From an uncultured Oscillospiraceae bacterium (GTDB lineage: Bacteria; Bacillota; Clostridia; Oscillospirales; Oscillospiraceae), in contig CAJUOA010000072.1 of assembly GCA_910587785.1 (NCBI GenBank), positions 1 to 17,603 on the forward strand: DNA of 17,603 nt. The letters run 5' to 3'. Below, in pieces: positions 6,666 to 15,355 of the stretch; the first letter of the stretch is position 1; every line of letters starts with the position of its first letter. The notes beneath the pieces are model-generated. The model worked only from the letters and a program-made list of their open reading frames with translations, was not told where the DNA came from and did not search any database. The position numbers and the translations under genes were made by a program.

Positions 6666-8021
6666 TCAGCCCTCCATGCTCTTGCAGAGCTCGTAGAGGG
6701 TGGTCACGCCCACGCCGGTAGCGCCCTTGGCCTGGTACTCCTTGTGGGGCGCGGAGGTGCTGGAGGTCCCGGCGATGTCCAGGTGGATCCAGGGGGTGTC
6801 CCCGGCGAAAGCGCCCACGAAGAGGCCCGCCGCGATGGCCCCCGCGCCGTCGGAGGTGTTGTAGAGGTCCGCCACGGGGCTGTCGATCATCTTCCGGTAC
6901 TCCGGGAAGGTGGGCAGACGCCAGAACTTCTCGCCGCTCTTCACGGCGGCGGCCTCCAGCTGGGCGCTGAAGGCGTCGCAGTTGGAGAGGTAGCCCGTGG
7001 TCACATGGCCGAACATCCGGGCCATAGCGCCGGTGAGGGTGGCGATGTCGACGACCTTGGCGGCGTTCTCCTTCTGGATGGCGTAGGTGACGGCATCGGC
7101 CAGGATGAGACGGCCCTCGGCGTCGGTACTGCCGATCTGGATGGTCTTGCCGGACATGGAGCCGATGACGTCGCTGGGCAGGAAGCTGACCGGGGAGATG
7201 CGGTTCTCCACCGCGGGGATGACGGCGGTGACGTTGACAGGGACCTTGTTCTCCGCCAGGGCCAATATCGCGCCGCTGACGGCCGCGCCGCCGGCCATGT
7301 CGCTGTTCATGCCCTTCATGCCGGCGGCCTGCTTGAGGCTGTATCCGCCGGAGTCGAAGGTCACGCCCTTGCCCACCAGGACGATGGGCCGCGCGCCCTC
7401 CTGACCGCCCTTGTAGCGGACGATGATGAGCCGGGGCGGGTTGCCGGAGCTCTCGCCCACGGCCAGGAACGCCTCCATCCCCAGAGCCCGGGCCTCCTTC
7501 TCGTCCACGATCTGGGTCTCCAGGCCCAGGGCTTTCGCGGCCTCGGTGACCCGCTGGGCCATGATCTCAGGGGTCAGGCGGTTGGCGGGGCAGTTGGTCA
7601 GGTCCCGGGCGAAGCAGACGGCCTTGGCCAGAACAGCGGCCTCCTGGACGGCCTTCTCCCCCTCCGGCGCACCGGCGACGTAGAGGGTGAAGGGCTTTTG
7701 CTCCTTGTGGGCCTGCTTCCAGTCCGGCTGACGGTACCCGGCCAGCTCAGCGCCCAGGGCCAGGGCCGCGAGACCCTCCTCCCCCAGCGCCTCCAGGGCG
7801 GGGGCGGCGTCCAGGACGGCGCTCTCGCCGCCCAGGTCCCGCACGCTCTTGACCGCCTTGGCGGCGGCCTGACGGAGGATCTCACAGTTGAGGTCCTCCC
7901 TCTTGCCCAGAGCCACCGTCATCTGACGGGGGGCGTCGCCCATGCGCAGAGACAGTGCCTCGCCGTCCATGCTCAGCTCCAGCCGCCACTGAGCGGCCTC
8001 CTGGTTCCACAGTTTCATCAT
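6666..8021 (-). CDS. pepA: M17 leucyl aminopeptidase
   Basis: A 451-residue cytoplasmic di-metal enzyme that removes N-terminal residues, chiefly Leu, from peptides. The C-terminal catalytic domain shows the family motifs in order: VGKGVTFDSGGYSLK with the Lys and Asp metal ligands (about residue 218), SDMAGGAA (about 240) and STDAEGRL with the Asp/Glu ligands and catalytic Arg (about 302). The first position of the last motif is Ser where most members have Asn. LDIAGTS lies near the C-terminus. I place the start at 8021 because GGGAGGA (8037-8031) is 9 nt upstream; the ATG at 8039 overlaps that ribosome site and is unlikely. It is third in the fucosidase operon, 45 nt after the TIM-barrel gene and 1 nt before the transglutaminase-like gene. 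Confidence 0.95.
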   Translation of the reverse strand: MMKLWNQEAAQWRLELSMDGEALSLRMGDAPRQMTVALGKREDLNCEILRQAAAKAVKSVRDLGGESAVLDAAPALEALGEEGLAALALGAELAGYRQPDWKQAHKEQKPFTLYVAGAPEGEKAVQEAAVLAKAVCFARDLTNCPANRLTPEIMAQRVTEAAKALGLETQIVDEKEARALGMEAFLAVGESSGNPPRLIIVRYKGGQEGARPIVLVGKGVTFDSGGYSLKQAAGMKGMNSDMAGGAAVSGAILALAENKVPVNVTAVIPAVENRISPVSFLPSDVIGSMSGKTIQIGSTDAEGRLILADAVTYAIQKENAAKVVDIATLTGAMARMFGHVTTGYLSNCDAFSAQLEAAAVKSGEKFWRLPTFPEYRKMIDSPVADLYNTSDGAGAIAAGLFVGAFAGDTPWIHLDIAGTSSTSAPHKEYQAKGATGVGVTTLYELCKSMEG

Positions 8022-8066
8022 AAGTCGTAGTCCTCCCATATGTTTTTGAAACTTCCCAGTTTCTTT

Positions 8067-8849
8067 TTACGTCAATTCTCCCGCCGCCCGGAGGGCGTCC
8101 GCGGACTGCCGCAGGGCGGCGGCAGTCTTGGTCTCCAGCACGACACGGCAGTGGCGCTCCTCCGCTAAGGACAGGTACTTCGGCCAGTCCACCTCCCCCG
8201 TCCCCAGGGCGAGGTGGTCCCTCCGCCCCTGGGCGTCGTGGAGGTGCATGTGGCGGAGCCGGTCCGATATCATCAGGGGCTCGTCCACACCGCCTGCGGC
8301 GTGGCTGTGGCCCGCGTCGAGGGTCAGGCCAAAGGCGGGGCTCTCCAGCAGGAGCTCCAGGGCCTCCCGCTGGAAGGGCTGGAAGCCGCCGGTGTTCTCT
8401 ACGCAGAGCACTGTGCCCGTCCCGGCTAAGGCTGCGGTACAGCGGTCCCGGAAAGCCTCCGCTGCGTGAAGGTACCGGTCCCGGCAGCGCGCAAAGAGGT
8501 AGCTCCGGCCCTCCGGCAGGGTAAAATAGACCCCCGCAGGCAGGTGCATGGTCAGCACCGGGGCCTCCAGGGCCTTGGCAAGGCCGATGGCCTCCTCCGC
8601 CGCCTGCCGGTACGCCTCCGCCACACGCGGGTTGAAGTCCCAGGGGTTGAGGTTTTCATCCATGTGGATGGTGTAGTAGATGCCGTACTTCTCCGCAATG
8701 GAGCGCAGGCTGGGCACGTCTGCATCTCCGGGCTGATACGCGGGCAGATTCAGGTTCAGCTCTATAAATTGCAGCCCCAGCTCCCGGCAGAGGAAGGCGC
8801 AGGGCTCCGCCCCGTCCAGCTCCAGGAGGGCCGGCATCCCCAGGTCCAT
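8067..8849 (-). CDS. Sugar phosphate isomerase/epimerase-like TIM-barrel protein
   Basis: A 260-residue protein of the xylose-isomerase-like/AP-endonuclease-2 superfamily (COG1082). Metal-site elements are present in order: Glu in LCVENTGG, Asp and His in LTLDAGHSH, His in MHLHDAQG and Glu in VVLETKT, a typical divalent-metal set. The true substrate cannot be read from sequence; relatives isomerise or epimerise sugars, inosose or hydroxypyruvate. The start at 8849 is set by GGAGGAGAA just upstream. Its ATG shares one base with the fucosidase TGA stop (TGATG), so the two are translationally coupled. The link to the fucosidase suggests a role in fucose or related sugar use, which is inference. 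Confidence 0.88.
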   Translation of the reverse strand: MDLGMPALLELDGAEPCAFLCRELGLQFIELNLNLPAYQPGDADVPSLRSIAEKYGIYYTIHMDENLNPWDFNPRVAEAYRQAAEEAIGLAKALEAPVLTMHLPAGVYFTLPEGRSYLFARCRDRYLHAAEAFRDRCTAALAGTGTVLCVENTGGFQPFQREALELLLESPAFGLTLDAGHSHAAGGVDEPLMISDRLRHMHLHDAQGRRDHLALGTGEVDWPKYLSLAEERHCRVVLETKTAAALRQSADALRAAGELT

Positions 8850-10183
8850 CACTTCTCCTCCGGCGGCAGAGCGCCGGGACGCAGGCGCACTTCCAGGACC
8901 GTGTCCACGGCGTCCGGCAGGACCGGGTCCGGGCCCAGGTCCGCGAAGGCCAGGTGGGGATAGTCGCTGTGGACCCAACTGGTGGAGAGGGGCACCTCAC
9001 TGCCGTCGGCCAGGCGGCGGATGGAGAGGATGTCCTCCTTTTTCAGTCCGAAGAGGGGCAGCGGGCCGATGGTGTTCTCGAAGACGTGGCAGTAGAGGCG
9101 GTCCCCCCTGCGGGTGAAGCGGCCGAAGTCGGGCTTGTCCAGCCCCGCAGGGCCGCAGCCGTAGATGCTGCCGCTGTTGGCGCGCATCCAGCGGCCGATC
9201 TCCTCCAGGGCCGCCTGGGACTCCGCCGGGAAACGGCCCTGGGCGTCGGGGCCCACGTTGAGCAGGAGGTTGCCCCCCTTGCTGACGCACTCCACCAGCT
9301 TTTTGACCAGCATGGGGGCGCTCTTGTAGAAATGGTCTGTGGCGCAGTAGCCCCAGTGGTTGTTCATGGTGACGCAGCTCTCCCAGATGAGAGGGCGTCC
9401 CCCGGCGTCCCGGAGGCCGTCCGGAGGGATGATCTGCTCGGGGCTGACGAAATCACCGTGGTAGGGGGTGGGCTTGCACGCGGCCAGGGAGCCGAAGCCC
9501 TCCCCGCTGACCTCCAGGCGGTTGTCGATGATGACGTCCGGCTGGAGGGAGCGGACCATCTCCATAAGCTCGGTGGCCTTCCATGCCTCCCCGCGGAGAT
9601 CATCGTAGGAGAAGTCGAACCAGAGGAGGTCCAGCTTGCCGTAGTTGGTGCAGAGCTCCCGGACCTGGGCGTGCATATACTCCAGGTAGCGGTCGAAATC
9701 GCGGTTTTCATTGCTGTAGGCGGGGTCATTGCGCATGGGGTGGTTTTTGTCGCCGTAGTGTGGGAAATCCGGGTGGCGCCAATCAATGAGGGAGAAATAG
9801 AGTCCCGCCTTCAGGCCGCAGGCGCGGGCGGCGTCCAGGTACTCGCGGACAAAGTCCCGGCGGGCGGGGGAGTTGGTGGATTTGAAATCGGTGTAAGCGC
9901 TGTCGAAGAGGCAGAAGCCGTCGTGGTGCTTGGCGGTGAGGACCACGTAGCGCATCCCGGCGGCTTTGGCGGTCTCCATCCAGCGGCGCATGTCGCAGTC
10001 CCTGGGGTCGAATTCTGCCATATAGGGGTCATACGCTTCGTTGGGGATGTACTCGTAGCTCCGGACCCACTCCCCCCGGGCGGGGATGGCATAGAGGCCC
10101 CAGTGGATGAACATGCCGAAGCGGGCCTCCGTGTACCAGGACATCCGGCGGTCATAGGCCTCCCTGGAAAATTGAAACGCCAT
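8849..10183 (-). CDS. Alpha-L-fucosidase (GH29)
   Basis: A 444-residue enzyme that hydrolyses terminal alpha-L-fucose by a retaining mechanism. GH29 features: FGMFIHWGLYAIP near the N-terminus, LTAKHHDGFCLFDS (about residue 84), KLDLLWFDFSYDD with the nucleophile Asp, WESCVTMNNHWGY near the likely acid/base region, and GGNLLLNVGPDAQG. A short beta-rich C-terminal part follows. No signal peptide or anchor is present, so it is intracellular and probably acts on imported fucosylated oligosaccharides or glycopeptides. The ATG at 10183 is preceded by AAGGAGAAAG. The reading frame stays open far upstream, but that part is antisense to the helicase gene and past this operon's own promoter, so it is not coding. 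First gene of the operon. Confidence 0.95.
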   Translation of the reverse strand: MAFQFSREAYDRRMSWYTEARFGMFIHWGLYAIPARGEWVRSYEYIPNEAYDPYMAEFDPRDCDMRRWMETAKAAGMRYVVLTAKHHDGFCLFDSAYTDFKSTNSPARRDFVREYLDAARACGLKAGLYFSLIDWRHPDFPHYGDKNHPMRNDPAYSNENRDFDRYLEYMHAQVRELCTNYGKLDLLWFDFSYDDLRGEAWKATELMEMVRSLQPDVIIDNRLEVSGEGFGSLAACKPTPYHGDFVSPEQIIPPDGLRDAGGRPLIWESCVTMNNHWGYCATDHFYKSAPMLVKKLVECVSKGGNLLLNVGPDAQGRFPAESQAALEEIGRWMRANSGSIYGCGPAGLDKPDFGRFTRRGDRLYCHVFENTIGPLPLFGLKKEDILSIRRLADGSEVPLSTSWVHSDYPHLAFADLGPDPVLPDAVDTVLEVRLRPGALPPEEK

Positions 10184-10232
10184 TCGTCTTTCTCCTTTTT
10201 CCTCTGCGGCCGGCGCAGGTTTTTCATAGGGT

Positions 10233-10261
10233 ATTATACTTGTTCCCGGAAAAAAATACAA
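10233..10261 (-). promoter_or_regulatory. Sigma-A promoter of the fucosidase operon
   Basis: On the minus strand the -35 box is TTGTAT (10261-10256). A 17-nt spacer and a consensus TATAAT (10238-10233) follow. Predicted start is near 10226, about 43 nt before the fucosidase ATG. CTTGT and ACAAG flank the spacer as a short inverted repeat that might be part of an operator. Confidence 0.8.
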
Positions 10262-10364
10262 GGCCTTCTTGAGATGTTTGTGGTCTGTGGAGCGAGGCCT
10301 GGATTTTCGGGGCGCCCCAGGGGGAGCTTTGGAGCTGGGGATGCCCGCGCTCCCCAGGCCGGGG

Positions 10365-10393
10365 TTGATTTTCCGCTCCGCATTTGGTATAGT
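10365..10393 (+). promoter_or_regulatory. Sigma-A promoter of the helicase gene
   Basis: The -35 box is TTGATT (10365-10370) and the -10 box TATAGT (10388-10393), with a 17-nt spacer and a TGG extended -10. Predicted start is near 10400, giving a leader of about 50 nt. It diverges from the fucosidase promoter. Between the two lie a GGGGCGCCCC palindrome (10309-10318) and a CTGGGGA/TCCCCAG hairpin (10335-10357) of unknown role. Confidence 0.75.
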
Positions 10394-10450
10394 ACGGATA
10401 AGCTGATTTTTCCCCTTGATCCACGAAGACCACGGTCTGGAGGTGACCTT

Positions 10451-12601
10451 ATGGACGACATATTGCAGGACCTGAACCCGGCACAGCGGGAGGCGGTGAC
10501 GGCCACGGAGGGCTTTGTGCGGGTGATCGCCGGCGCGGGGAGCGGCAAGACCCGGGCCCTGACCCGGCGCTTCGCCTACCTGGTCAACGAGCTGGGCATC
10601 CTGCCGGGGAACATCCTGTGCGTGACCTTCACCAACAAGTCCGCCGCGGAGATGCGCCAGCGCATCCACAGCCTCACCGGGGACAACGACACCGGCTTTA
10701 TCTCCACCTTCCACGGCTTCTGCGTCTCGGTGCTCCAGGAGGACAGCCACGCGGTGCAGTACCCAAAGAGCTTTCTGGTCCTGGACAACGCGGACATCGA
10801 CGCCATGCTCCGCATCATCTACGAGGAGCGGGGGCTCACCCTGCGGAACATGACCTTCGCCAGCGCCCGGGATATGATCGAGATCCGGAAAATTCGGGAC
10901 GAGCCCGAGTACTACCTGGATGTCATCAACATGTCCCTGGACACCCTCCGGGAGAAATACCAGAACGCCGTGTCTGCGGCGGACATCATCTTTTACGGCT
11001 ACCTCTACCAGGAGAAGAAGTGCTTCGGCCTGGACTACAACGACCTCATCAAGTTCACCCTCTACATCTTCCAGCAGGACGCGGATATCCGCCTGAAGTG
11101 GCAGAAACGGCTGGAGTACATCATGGTCGACGAGTTTCAGGACATCGACGGCCTCCAGTATCACCTCATGGAGGTCCTCTGCGGCTACCACAAGAACCTC
11201 TTCATCGTGGGCGACCCGGATCAGACCATCTACACATGGCGGGGCGCGGACGTGAAGCTCCTTCTGGAGTTCGACCGGAATTTCCCCGGCACCCGGACCA
11301 TCCTCATGACGGCCAACTACCGCTCCACGCCGCAGATCTTGGCGGCGGCAAACTCCCTCATCGACAAAAACCAGTACCGGATCAAAAAGGACCTGACGCC
11401 GGTCCTGCCCGACGGCGCGCCGGTGTTCTGCTCCCACCAGGAGACGGCGGAGGCCGAGGCCGCCTGGATGGTCCAGGAGATCGAGGCCCTCCACCAGCGG
11501 GGCGTCCCCTACCGGGACGTGACCGTCCTCTACCGCGCCCACTACGTCACGCGGAACCTGGAGGAGGTCTTCCTCCGGGCCAAGCTGCCCTACACCATCT
11601 ACAGCGGCGTACAGTTCTTCTGCCGCATGGAGATCAAGGATGCCCTCTCCTACCTGCGGATGATCGCCTATAAGGACGATCTGTCCTTCCTGCGCGTCGC
11701 CAACGTGCCCAAGCGGAACCTGGGCAGGCGGCGGATGGAGTTTCTGCGGGAGTATGCCGCTGAGAACCAGTGCTCCCTATACGAAGCGCTCTCAAGGTCC
11801 GTGGGGGACGGCCTCTTCAAGGGCACCCAGGCCCAGAAGTTCCTCTCCCTCATCGAGGGCTTCGCCTCTGACTATGCGGAGAGGCCCGTTTCGGAAGTCC
11901 TCTCCGCCGTGCTCAATGCAAGCGGCTATGAGAAGATGCTCCGCACCGAGGGCAGTCAGGAGCGGCTGGACAACCTCGCGGAGCTCAAGCAGTCCGTCCA
12001 CGACTACGAGATCTCCTGCGGGGAGGAGTGTACTCTGGAGGACTACTTGGCCCATGTGGCCCTCTTCACCAACGCCGACGCGGAGGACAAGCAGGACAAG
12101 GTGAAGCTCATGACCATCCACACCGCCAAGGGGCTGGAGTTCCCCTATGTGTTCCTCTGCGCCATGAACGAGGGCATCTTCCCCTCCAAGCGCACCAGCA
12201 CCCTCCCCGGTATGGAGGAGGAGCGCCGTCTGGCCTTCGTCGCCATGACCCGGGCCCGGGAGGGGCTGTACCTCTCCGGCGCGGAGGGCTGGAACTTCGA
12301 CGGCTCCCCCCGCTACCCCTCACGCTTCCTGCTGGAGATCGATCCGGCCCTGCTGGTCTTCGTCCGGGAGCCCCGCCCCGGCCTCGCCGAGCAGGCCAAG
12401 GACGCCATCTCCCAGCGCACCGCCCGCCTGGAGGAGGCAGCGGACTGCCGCTTCGCCCCCGGCCAGCGGGTCCGCCACAGCGTCTTCGGCCCGGGCGCCG
12501 TCCTCTCCGCCAGCCTGGAACAGCGCGCCTACCTCATCCAGTTCGATGGCATGGGCACCCCGCGGAGCATCGCCTTCCGCGCGAAACTGGAGGCGGAGTG
12601 A
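10451..12601 (+). CDS. pcrA: UvrD/PcrA-type superfamily 1A DNA helicase
   Basis: A 716-residue ATP-dependent 3'-5' helicase, normal length for PcrA/UvrD. Motifs in order: LNPAQREAV (Q motif), GAGSGKT (Walker A, about residue 28), CVTFTNKSA (Ia), VDEFQDI (II, about 228), GDPDQTIYTWRGAD (III, about 256), ANYRSTPQIL (IV, about 290), MTIHTAKGLEF (V, about 558) and VAMTRARE (VI, about 599). The end (PGQRVRHSVFGPGAV onward) resembles the Tudor-like C-terminal domain with which PcrA/UvrD contact RNA polymerase. Expected roles are nucleotide excision repair, clearance of recombination intermediates and transcription-coupled repair. GGAGGTGA lies 4 nt before the ATG. The frame is open about 1.5 kb upstream, but that part is antisense to the fucosidase. 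Single-gene unit. Confidence 0.92.
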   Translation: MDDILQDLNPAQREAVTATEGFVRVIAGAGSGKTRALTRRFAYLVNELGILPGNILCVTFTNKSAAEMRQRIHSLTGDNDTGFISTFHGFCVSVLQEDSHAVQYPKSFLVLDNADIDAMLRIIYEERGLTLRNMTFASARDMIEIRKIRDEPEYYLDVINMSLDTLREKYQNAVSAADIIFYGYLYQEKKCFGLDYNDLIKFTLYIFQQDADIRLKWQKRLEYIMVDEFQDIDGLQYHLMEVLCGYHKNLFIVGDPDQTIYTWRGADVKLLLEFDRNFPGTRTILMTANYRSTPQILAAANSLIDKNQYRIKKDLTPVLPDGAPVFCSHQETAEAEAAWMVQEIEALHQRGVPYRDVTVLYRAHYVTRNLEEVFLRAKLPYTIYSGVQFFCRMEIKDALSYLRMIAYKDDLSFLRVANVPKRNLGRRRMEFLREYAAENQCSLYEALSRSVGDGLFKGTQAQKFLSLIEGFASDYAERPVSEVLSAVLNASGYEKMLRTEGSQERLDNLAELKQSVHDYEISCGEECTLEDYLAHVALFTNADAEDKQDKVKLMTIHTAKGLEFPYVFLCAMNEGIFPSKRTSTLPGMEEERRLAFVAMTRAREGLYLSGAEGWNFDGSPRYPSRFLLEIDPALLVFVREPRPGLAEQAKDAISQRTARLEEAADCRFAPGQRVRHSVFGPGAVLSASLEQRAYLIQFDGMGTPRSIAFRAKLEAE

Positions 12602-12605
12602 GGCA

Positions 12606-12647
12606 GTCCTGCTTTCCTTCTTTTTTCAAATAGAAGAAAAGCAGGAC
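12606..12647. terminator. Hairpin between convergent helicase and COG2509 genes
   Basis: Bases 12606-12620 and 12633-12647 form a 15-bp stem with a single G-T pair and a 12-nt loop. A six-T run lies in the loop on the plus strand rather than after the stem, so it is not a canonical intrinsic terminator. The TGA stop of the minus-strand gene (12628-12626) lies inside the loop. It probably marks the 3' end of both transcripts. Confidence 0.55.
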
Positions 12648-14215
12648 AACACCTGTTCCGCAGCACGCAGGCCGTCAGCGGCGGCGGACATGATGCCGCC
12701 GGCGTAGCCCGCGCCCTCGCCGCAGGGCCACAGGCCCCGGAGGGCAGACTGCCCGCTCTCGTCCCGGAGGATGCGGAGGGGGCAGGAGGAGCGGGTCTCC
12801 ACGGCGGTGAGGACGGCGTCGGGATGGGCAAAGCCTCTGACCTTTTTGTCCAGGAGAGGCAGGGCCTGGGCGAGAGAATCGCAGATGAACTCCGGCAGTA
12901 CGTCCCAAAGATTGCACCAGCGGACGCCGGGGCGGTAGGTGGGCCGGACCTGCCCCGGTCCGGCGGAGGGGCGGCGGAGGAGGAAGTCCTCCAGGCGCTG
13001 GGCGGGGGCGGTGAAAGCTCCGCCTCCGGCGGCGAAAGCGCACTCCTCCAGGGTTCGCTGGAAGGCGATGCCGTCCAGGGGGCCGTTTCCGGGGAAATCC
13101 TCCGGCGTAATGCTGACAAGTAATCCACCATTACAGTTGTTGCCATCTCTGGTGTAGAGACTCATACCGTTGGTGACGGCCCGGTCCATTTCGCTTGCGG
13201 CGGCTACTACGGCGCCGCCGGGGCAGACGCAGAAGCTGAACACCCCCCGCCCGTTCTCCAGGTGACAGCTGAGCTTATAACTCGCCGCCGGGAGGCGGGG
13301 GTGGCCCGCCTGTGCCTTGTACTGGGCCATGTCGATGTCCGCCTGCCGGTGCTCGACGCGGACGCCCACGGCGAGGGGCTTGGGCTCCATGGGCACTCCG
13401 GCGGCATGGAGCATTTCAAACGTGTCCCGGGCGCTGTTGCCAAGAGCAAGAACAGTTTGTCCAGTTTTCAAGGTGTATGGTCCCTCCGGCCCCTCCACCT
13501 GGAGGGCCTTCACCGCGCCCCCTTCCCGCTCCAGTCCCGTGAGGCGGTGGCCGAAGCGGATGTCACAGCCCAGGTCCGTCAGCTCCCGCCGGAGGCTCAC
13601 CAGAACCTTTTGCAGATAGTCGGTGCCCACATGGGGCTTGGCGTCGGTGAGGATGCTCTCCGGCGCGCCGTGAGAGACCAGCGTCTCCAGGATGAAGCGG
13701 TGGCGCATGTCCCGGGTTCCGGTGTTGAGCTTGCCGTCGGAGAAGGCCCCGGCCCCGCCCTCGCCGAACTGGACGTTGGACTGTAAGTCCAGCGCCCCGG
13801 TCTCCCAGAAGCGCTCCACATCCGCTTGGCGGTGCTCCACGTCCCGCCCCCGCTCCAGCAGGATGGGCGGCACGCCGCACCGGGCCAGGGCCAGAGCGCA
13901 GAAGAGCCCTCCCGGCCCCGCGCCCACCACCACCGGCGGCAGGTCCGGCGGCTCCACCGGAGCGGGCAGGCGGTAGGGCTCCTCCCGGACGGGCGTGACC
14001 TGCTTGTTATGCCGCCGGAGGGCCCTTTTCTCATCGCGGAGGACTGCCCGCAGGGTATAGACAAAGCGGATCCCCTCCCGGGCGTCGACGGCCTTGCGGA
14101 GGACGGTGAGCTCCAAAATGTCCGTTTCCGGCAGACGCAGAACGGACGCCGCTTTTTTCCTCAATAGAGCCTCGTCCTCGTCCAGCTTTAGTTTGATGTT
14201 CTCAATTTGAAGCAT
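12626..14215 (-). CDS. COG2509-family FAD-dependent oxidoreductase
   Basis: A 529-residue protein of the uncharacterised FAD-dependent dehydrogenase family. Residues 1-95 form the family's N-terminal domain, with a basic stretch near residues 65-72. The dinucleotide-binding fold follows (VVVGAGPGGLFCALALA, about 96-112), then GEGGAGAFSDGKLNTGTRD (about 150-170), typical of this family. The C-terminus has WPCGEGAGYAGGIMSAAADG, the second FAD-contact motif. It carries several Cys but no clear iron-sulfur set. The substrate is unknown in the family. AAAGGAG is 5 nt before the ATG at 14215, and the start overlaps the XdhC-like gene by 14 nt. Last gene of its operon, convergent with the helicase gene. 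Confidence 0.9.
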   Translation of the reverse strand: MLQIENIKLKLDEDEALLRKKAASVLRLPETDILELTVLRKAVDAREGIRFVYTLRAVLRDEKRALRRHNKQVTPVREEPYRLPAPVEPPDLPPVVVGAGPGGLFCALALARCGVPPILLERGRDVEHRQADVERFWETGALDLQSNVQFGEGGAGAFSDGKLNTGTRDMRHRFILETLVSHGAPESILTDAKPHVGTDYLQKVLVSLRRELTDLGCDIRFGHRLTGLEREGGAVKALQVEGPEGPYTLKTGQTVLALGNSARDTFEMLHAAGVPMEPKPLAVGVRVEHRQADIDMAQYKAQAGHPRLPAASYKLSCHLENGRGVFSFCVCPGGAVVAAASEMDRAVTNGMSLYTRDGNNCNGGLLVSITPEDFPGNGPLDGIAFQRTLEECAFAAGGGAFTAPAQRLEDFLLRRPSAGPGQVRPTYRPGVRWCNLWDVLPEFICDSLAQALPLLDKKVRGFAHPDAVLTAVETRSSCPLRILRDESGQSALRGLWPCGEGAGYAGGIMSAAADGLRAAEQVLSCFSSI

Positions 14216-15047
14216 ATCTGCTCCTTTCTATGGGGGAACCGTACCGGCAGGCGATCATCTCCGCCGCCACGGACACCGCGATCTCTCCGGGGGCCTTGCC
14301 GCCGACGGGGAGGCCGATGGGCGAGCGGACTCGGTCCACCTCCCCTTCAGAAAATCCAGCCTCCAGCAGGCGTGAGCGCACCGCCGCCGCCTTGCTCCGG
14401 CTCCCGATACAGCCGATGTACTTGGCAGGTGTTTTGAGGACCTGGGCGAGGACCGTGAAATCCCCCTGGTGGCCGGGGGTCATAACCACCACGTAGTCCT
14501 CCGCCGCGACGGGGGCCAGGGCCTCCAGCGCGGCCTCCCAGGCCCCGCAGCGGAGGGCGGCGGCGTCCGGGAAGAGGGCGGGCGTGACGGCCTCCGGCCG
14601 CTGGTCCCAGACCTCCACGGAGTAATCCGCCAGGGACAGTACCTTCGCCAAGGCCCGGGCCACATGGCCCCCTCCGAAGAGGAGCACGCGGTCTGCGGGG
14701 GCCCACTCCCGGGCAATGGCCTCCAGCTCCCGGACGTCCGAGGGGGCGAGGCAGCGAAAGCGCACGTCCACCTCCCCGCCGCAGATCATATCCGCATCCC
14801 CGCCGGGGGCGAGGCCGTAGGTGCGCTCCGCTGAGCGGCCCTGCTCCAGCAGTTCCCGGGCGAATTGGACGGCCTGGTGCTCCACCGCGCCGCCGCCGAT
14901 GGTGCCCAGGGCCTCCCCTCCCTCCAGCACCAGCATCCGCGCCCCCGTCCCCCGGGGGACCGATCCCCGGCTGTCTGTGACAGTGCAGAGCATCGCGGCG
15001 CGGCCTGCCTCCAGCTCCCGAGTCAGGTCCGTCAAGAGCTTTCTCAT
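14202..15047 (-). CDS. XdhC/CoxI family molybdoenzyme accessory-like protein
   Basis: A 281-residue protein. The N-terminal XdhC/CoxI region is at about residues 5-75 (CTVTDSRGSVPRGTGARM, then LGTIGGGAVEH). A Rossmann domain follows (LLFGGGHVARALAKVLS, about 120-136; VVMTPGHQGDF, about 190; GLPVGGKAPGEIAVSVAAE, about 245). XdhC proteins bind molybdenum cofactor and help sulfurate or insert it into xanthine-dehydrogenase-type enzymes; no such enzyme is in this window, so the role here is inferred from family only. AGGAGG lies 8 nt before the ATG. It overlaps the DUF1905 gene by 4 nt (ATGA) and the COG2509 gene by 14 nt, so it is coupled on both sides. Confidence 0.9.
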   Translation of the reverse strand: MRKLLTDLTRELEAGRAAMLCTVTDSRGSVPRGTGARMLVLEGGEALGTIGGGAVEHQAVQFARELLEQGRSAERTYGLAPGGDADMICGGEVDVRFRCLAPSDVRELEAIAREWAPADRVLLFGGGHVARALAKVLSLADYSVEVWDQRPEAVTPALFPDAAALRCGAWEAALEALAPVAAEDYVVVMTPGHQGDFTVLAQVLKTPAKYIGCIGSRSKAAAVRSRLLEAGFSEGEVDRVRSPIGLPVGGKAPGEIAVSVAAEMIACRYGSPIERSRYASN

Positions 15048-15355
15048 GTATGCTCCCTCCTATCCCTCCAGGCACAGATGGCCACCGACACCGTATCGCC
15101 GGGGCCCTTCCCGATTTTCGCCTGGATGTCCTTTCGGACGCCGATGATATAACAGACCGACCCGTCCGGGTTCTTTACGCCCATGTTGACCAGGCTCCCC
15201 TCATAGGGTACGCCGTCAAAGGCGGCCCGGACCTTTACCCGCCCCTTCCCGAACTCCTGGCGAATGTCCCAGGGGAAGCGGACGAACGCACCGTGCCGGT
15301 CCGGGACGTGCTCGATGACGGCGGTGAACTCATATATCCTTTCTTCCACGTCCAT
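15044..15355 (-). CDS. DUF1905 domain protein
   Basis: A 103-residue protein that is nearly all one DUF1905 domain: an opening strand (YEFTAVIEHV), then FVRFPWDIRQEFGKGRVKVRAAFDG, GSLVNMGV and a closing YIIGVRKDIQAKIGKGPGD segment. The family is a small beta barrel of unknown function, often next to or fused with YdeI-like proteins. The start at 15355 has GGAG 4 nt upstream; an extension to 15415 runs into the gene before it and has no ribosome site. It overlaps the nucleotidyltransferase-like gene by 26 nt upstream and the XdhC-like gene by 4 nt downstream. Confidence 0.85.
   Translation of the reverse strand: MDVEERIYEFTAVIEHVPDRHGAFVRFPWDIRQEFGKGRVKVRAAFDGVPYEGSLVNMGVKNPDGSVCYIIGVRKDIQAKIGKGPGDTVSVAICAWRDRREHT

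Noticed and set aside
6591..8030. A 479-codon open frame on the plus strand.
   Set aside because: Antisense shadow of the leucyl aminopeptidase, whose motifs and ribosome site are unambiguous.
8048..8063. A 6-bp hairpin (GAAACT/AGTTTC) flanked by T5 on the plus strand, between the TIM-barrel and aminopeptidase genes.
   Set aside because: On the transcribed minus strand it is followed by A, not T, so it cannot act as an intrinsic terminator for the operon; the stem is short and no plus-strand gene ends there.
8954..10450. The helicase frame stays open for about 500 codons upstream of its ATG.
   Set aside because: This stretch is antisense to the fucosidase, upstream of the helicase's own promoter and ribosome site, and has no helicase-like content. 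It is an effect of high GC and codon bias.
10184..11542. The fucosidase frame stays open for about 450 codons upstream of its ATG.
   Set aside because: It lies antisense to the helicase N-terminus and beyond the fucosidase promoter; the encoded sequence is low-complexity Val/Gly/Asp-rich and matches no family.
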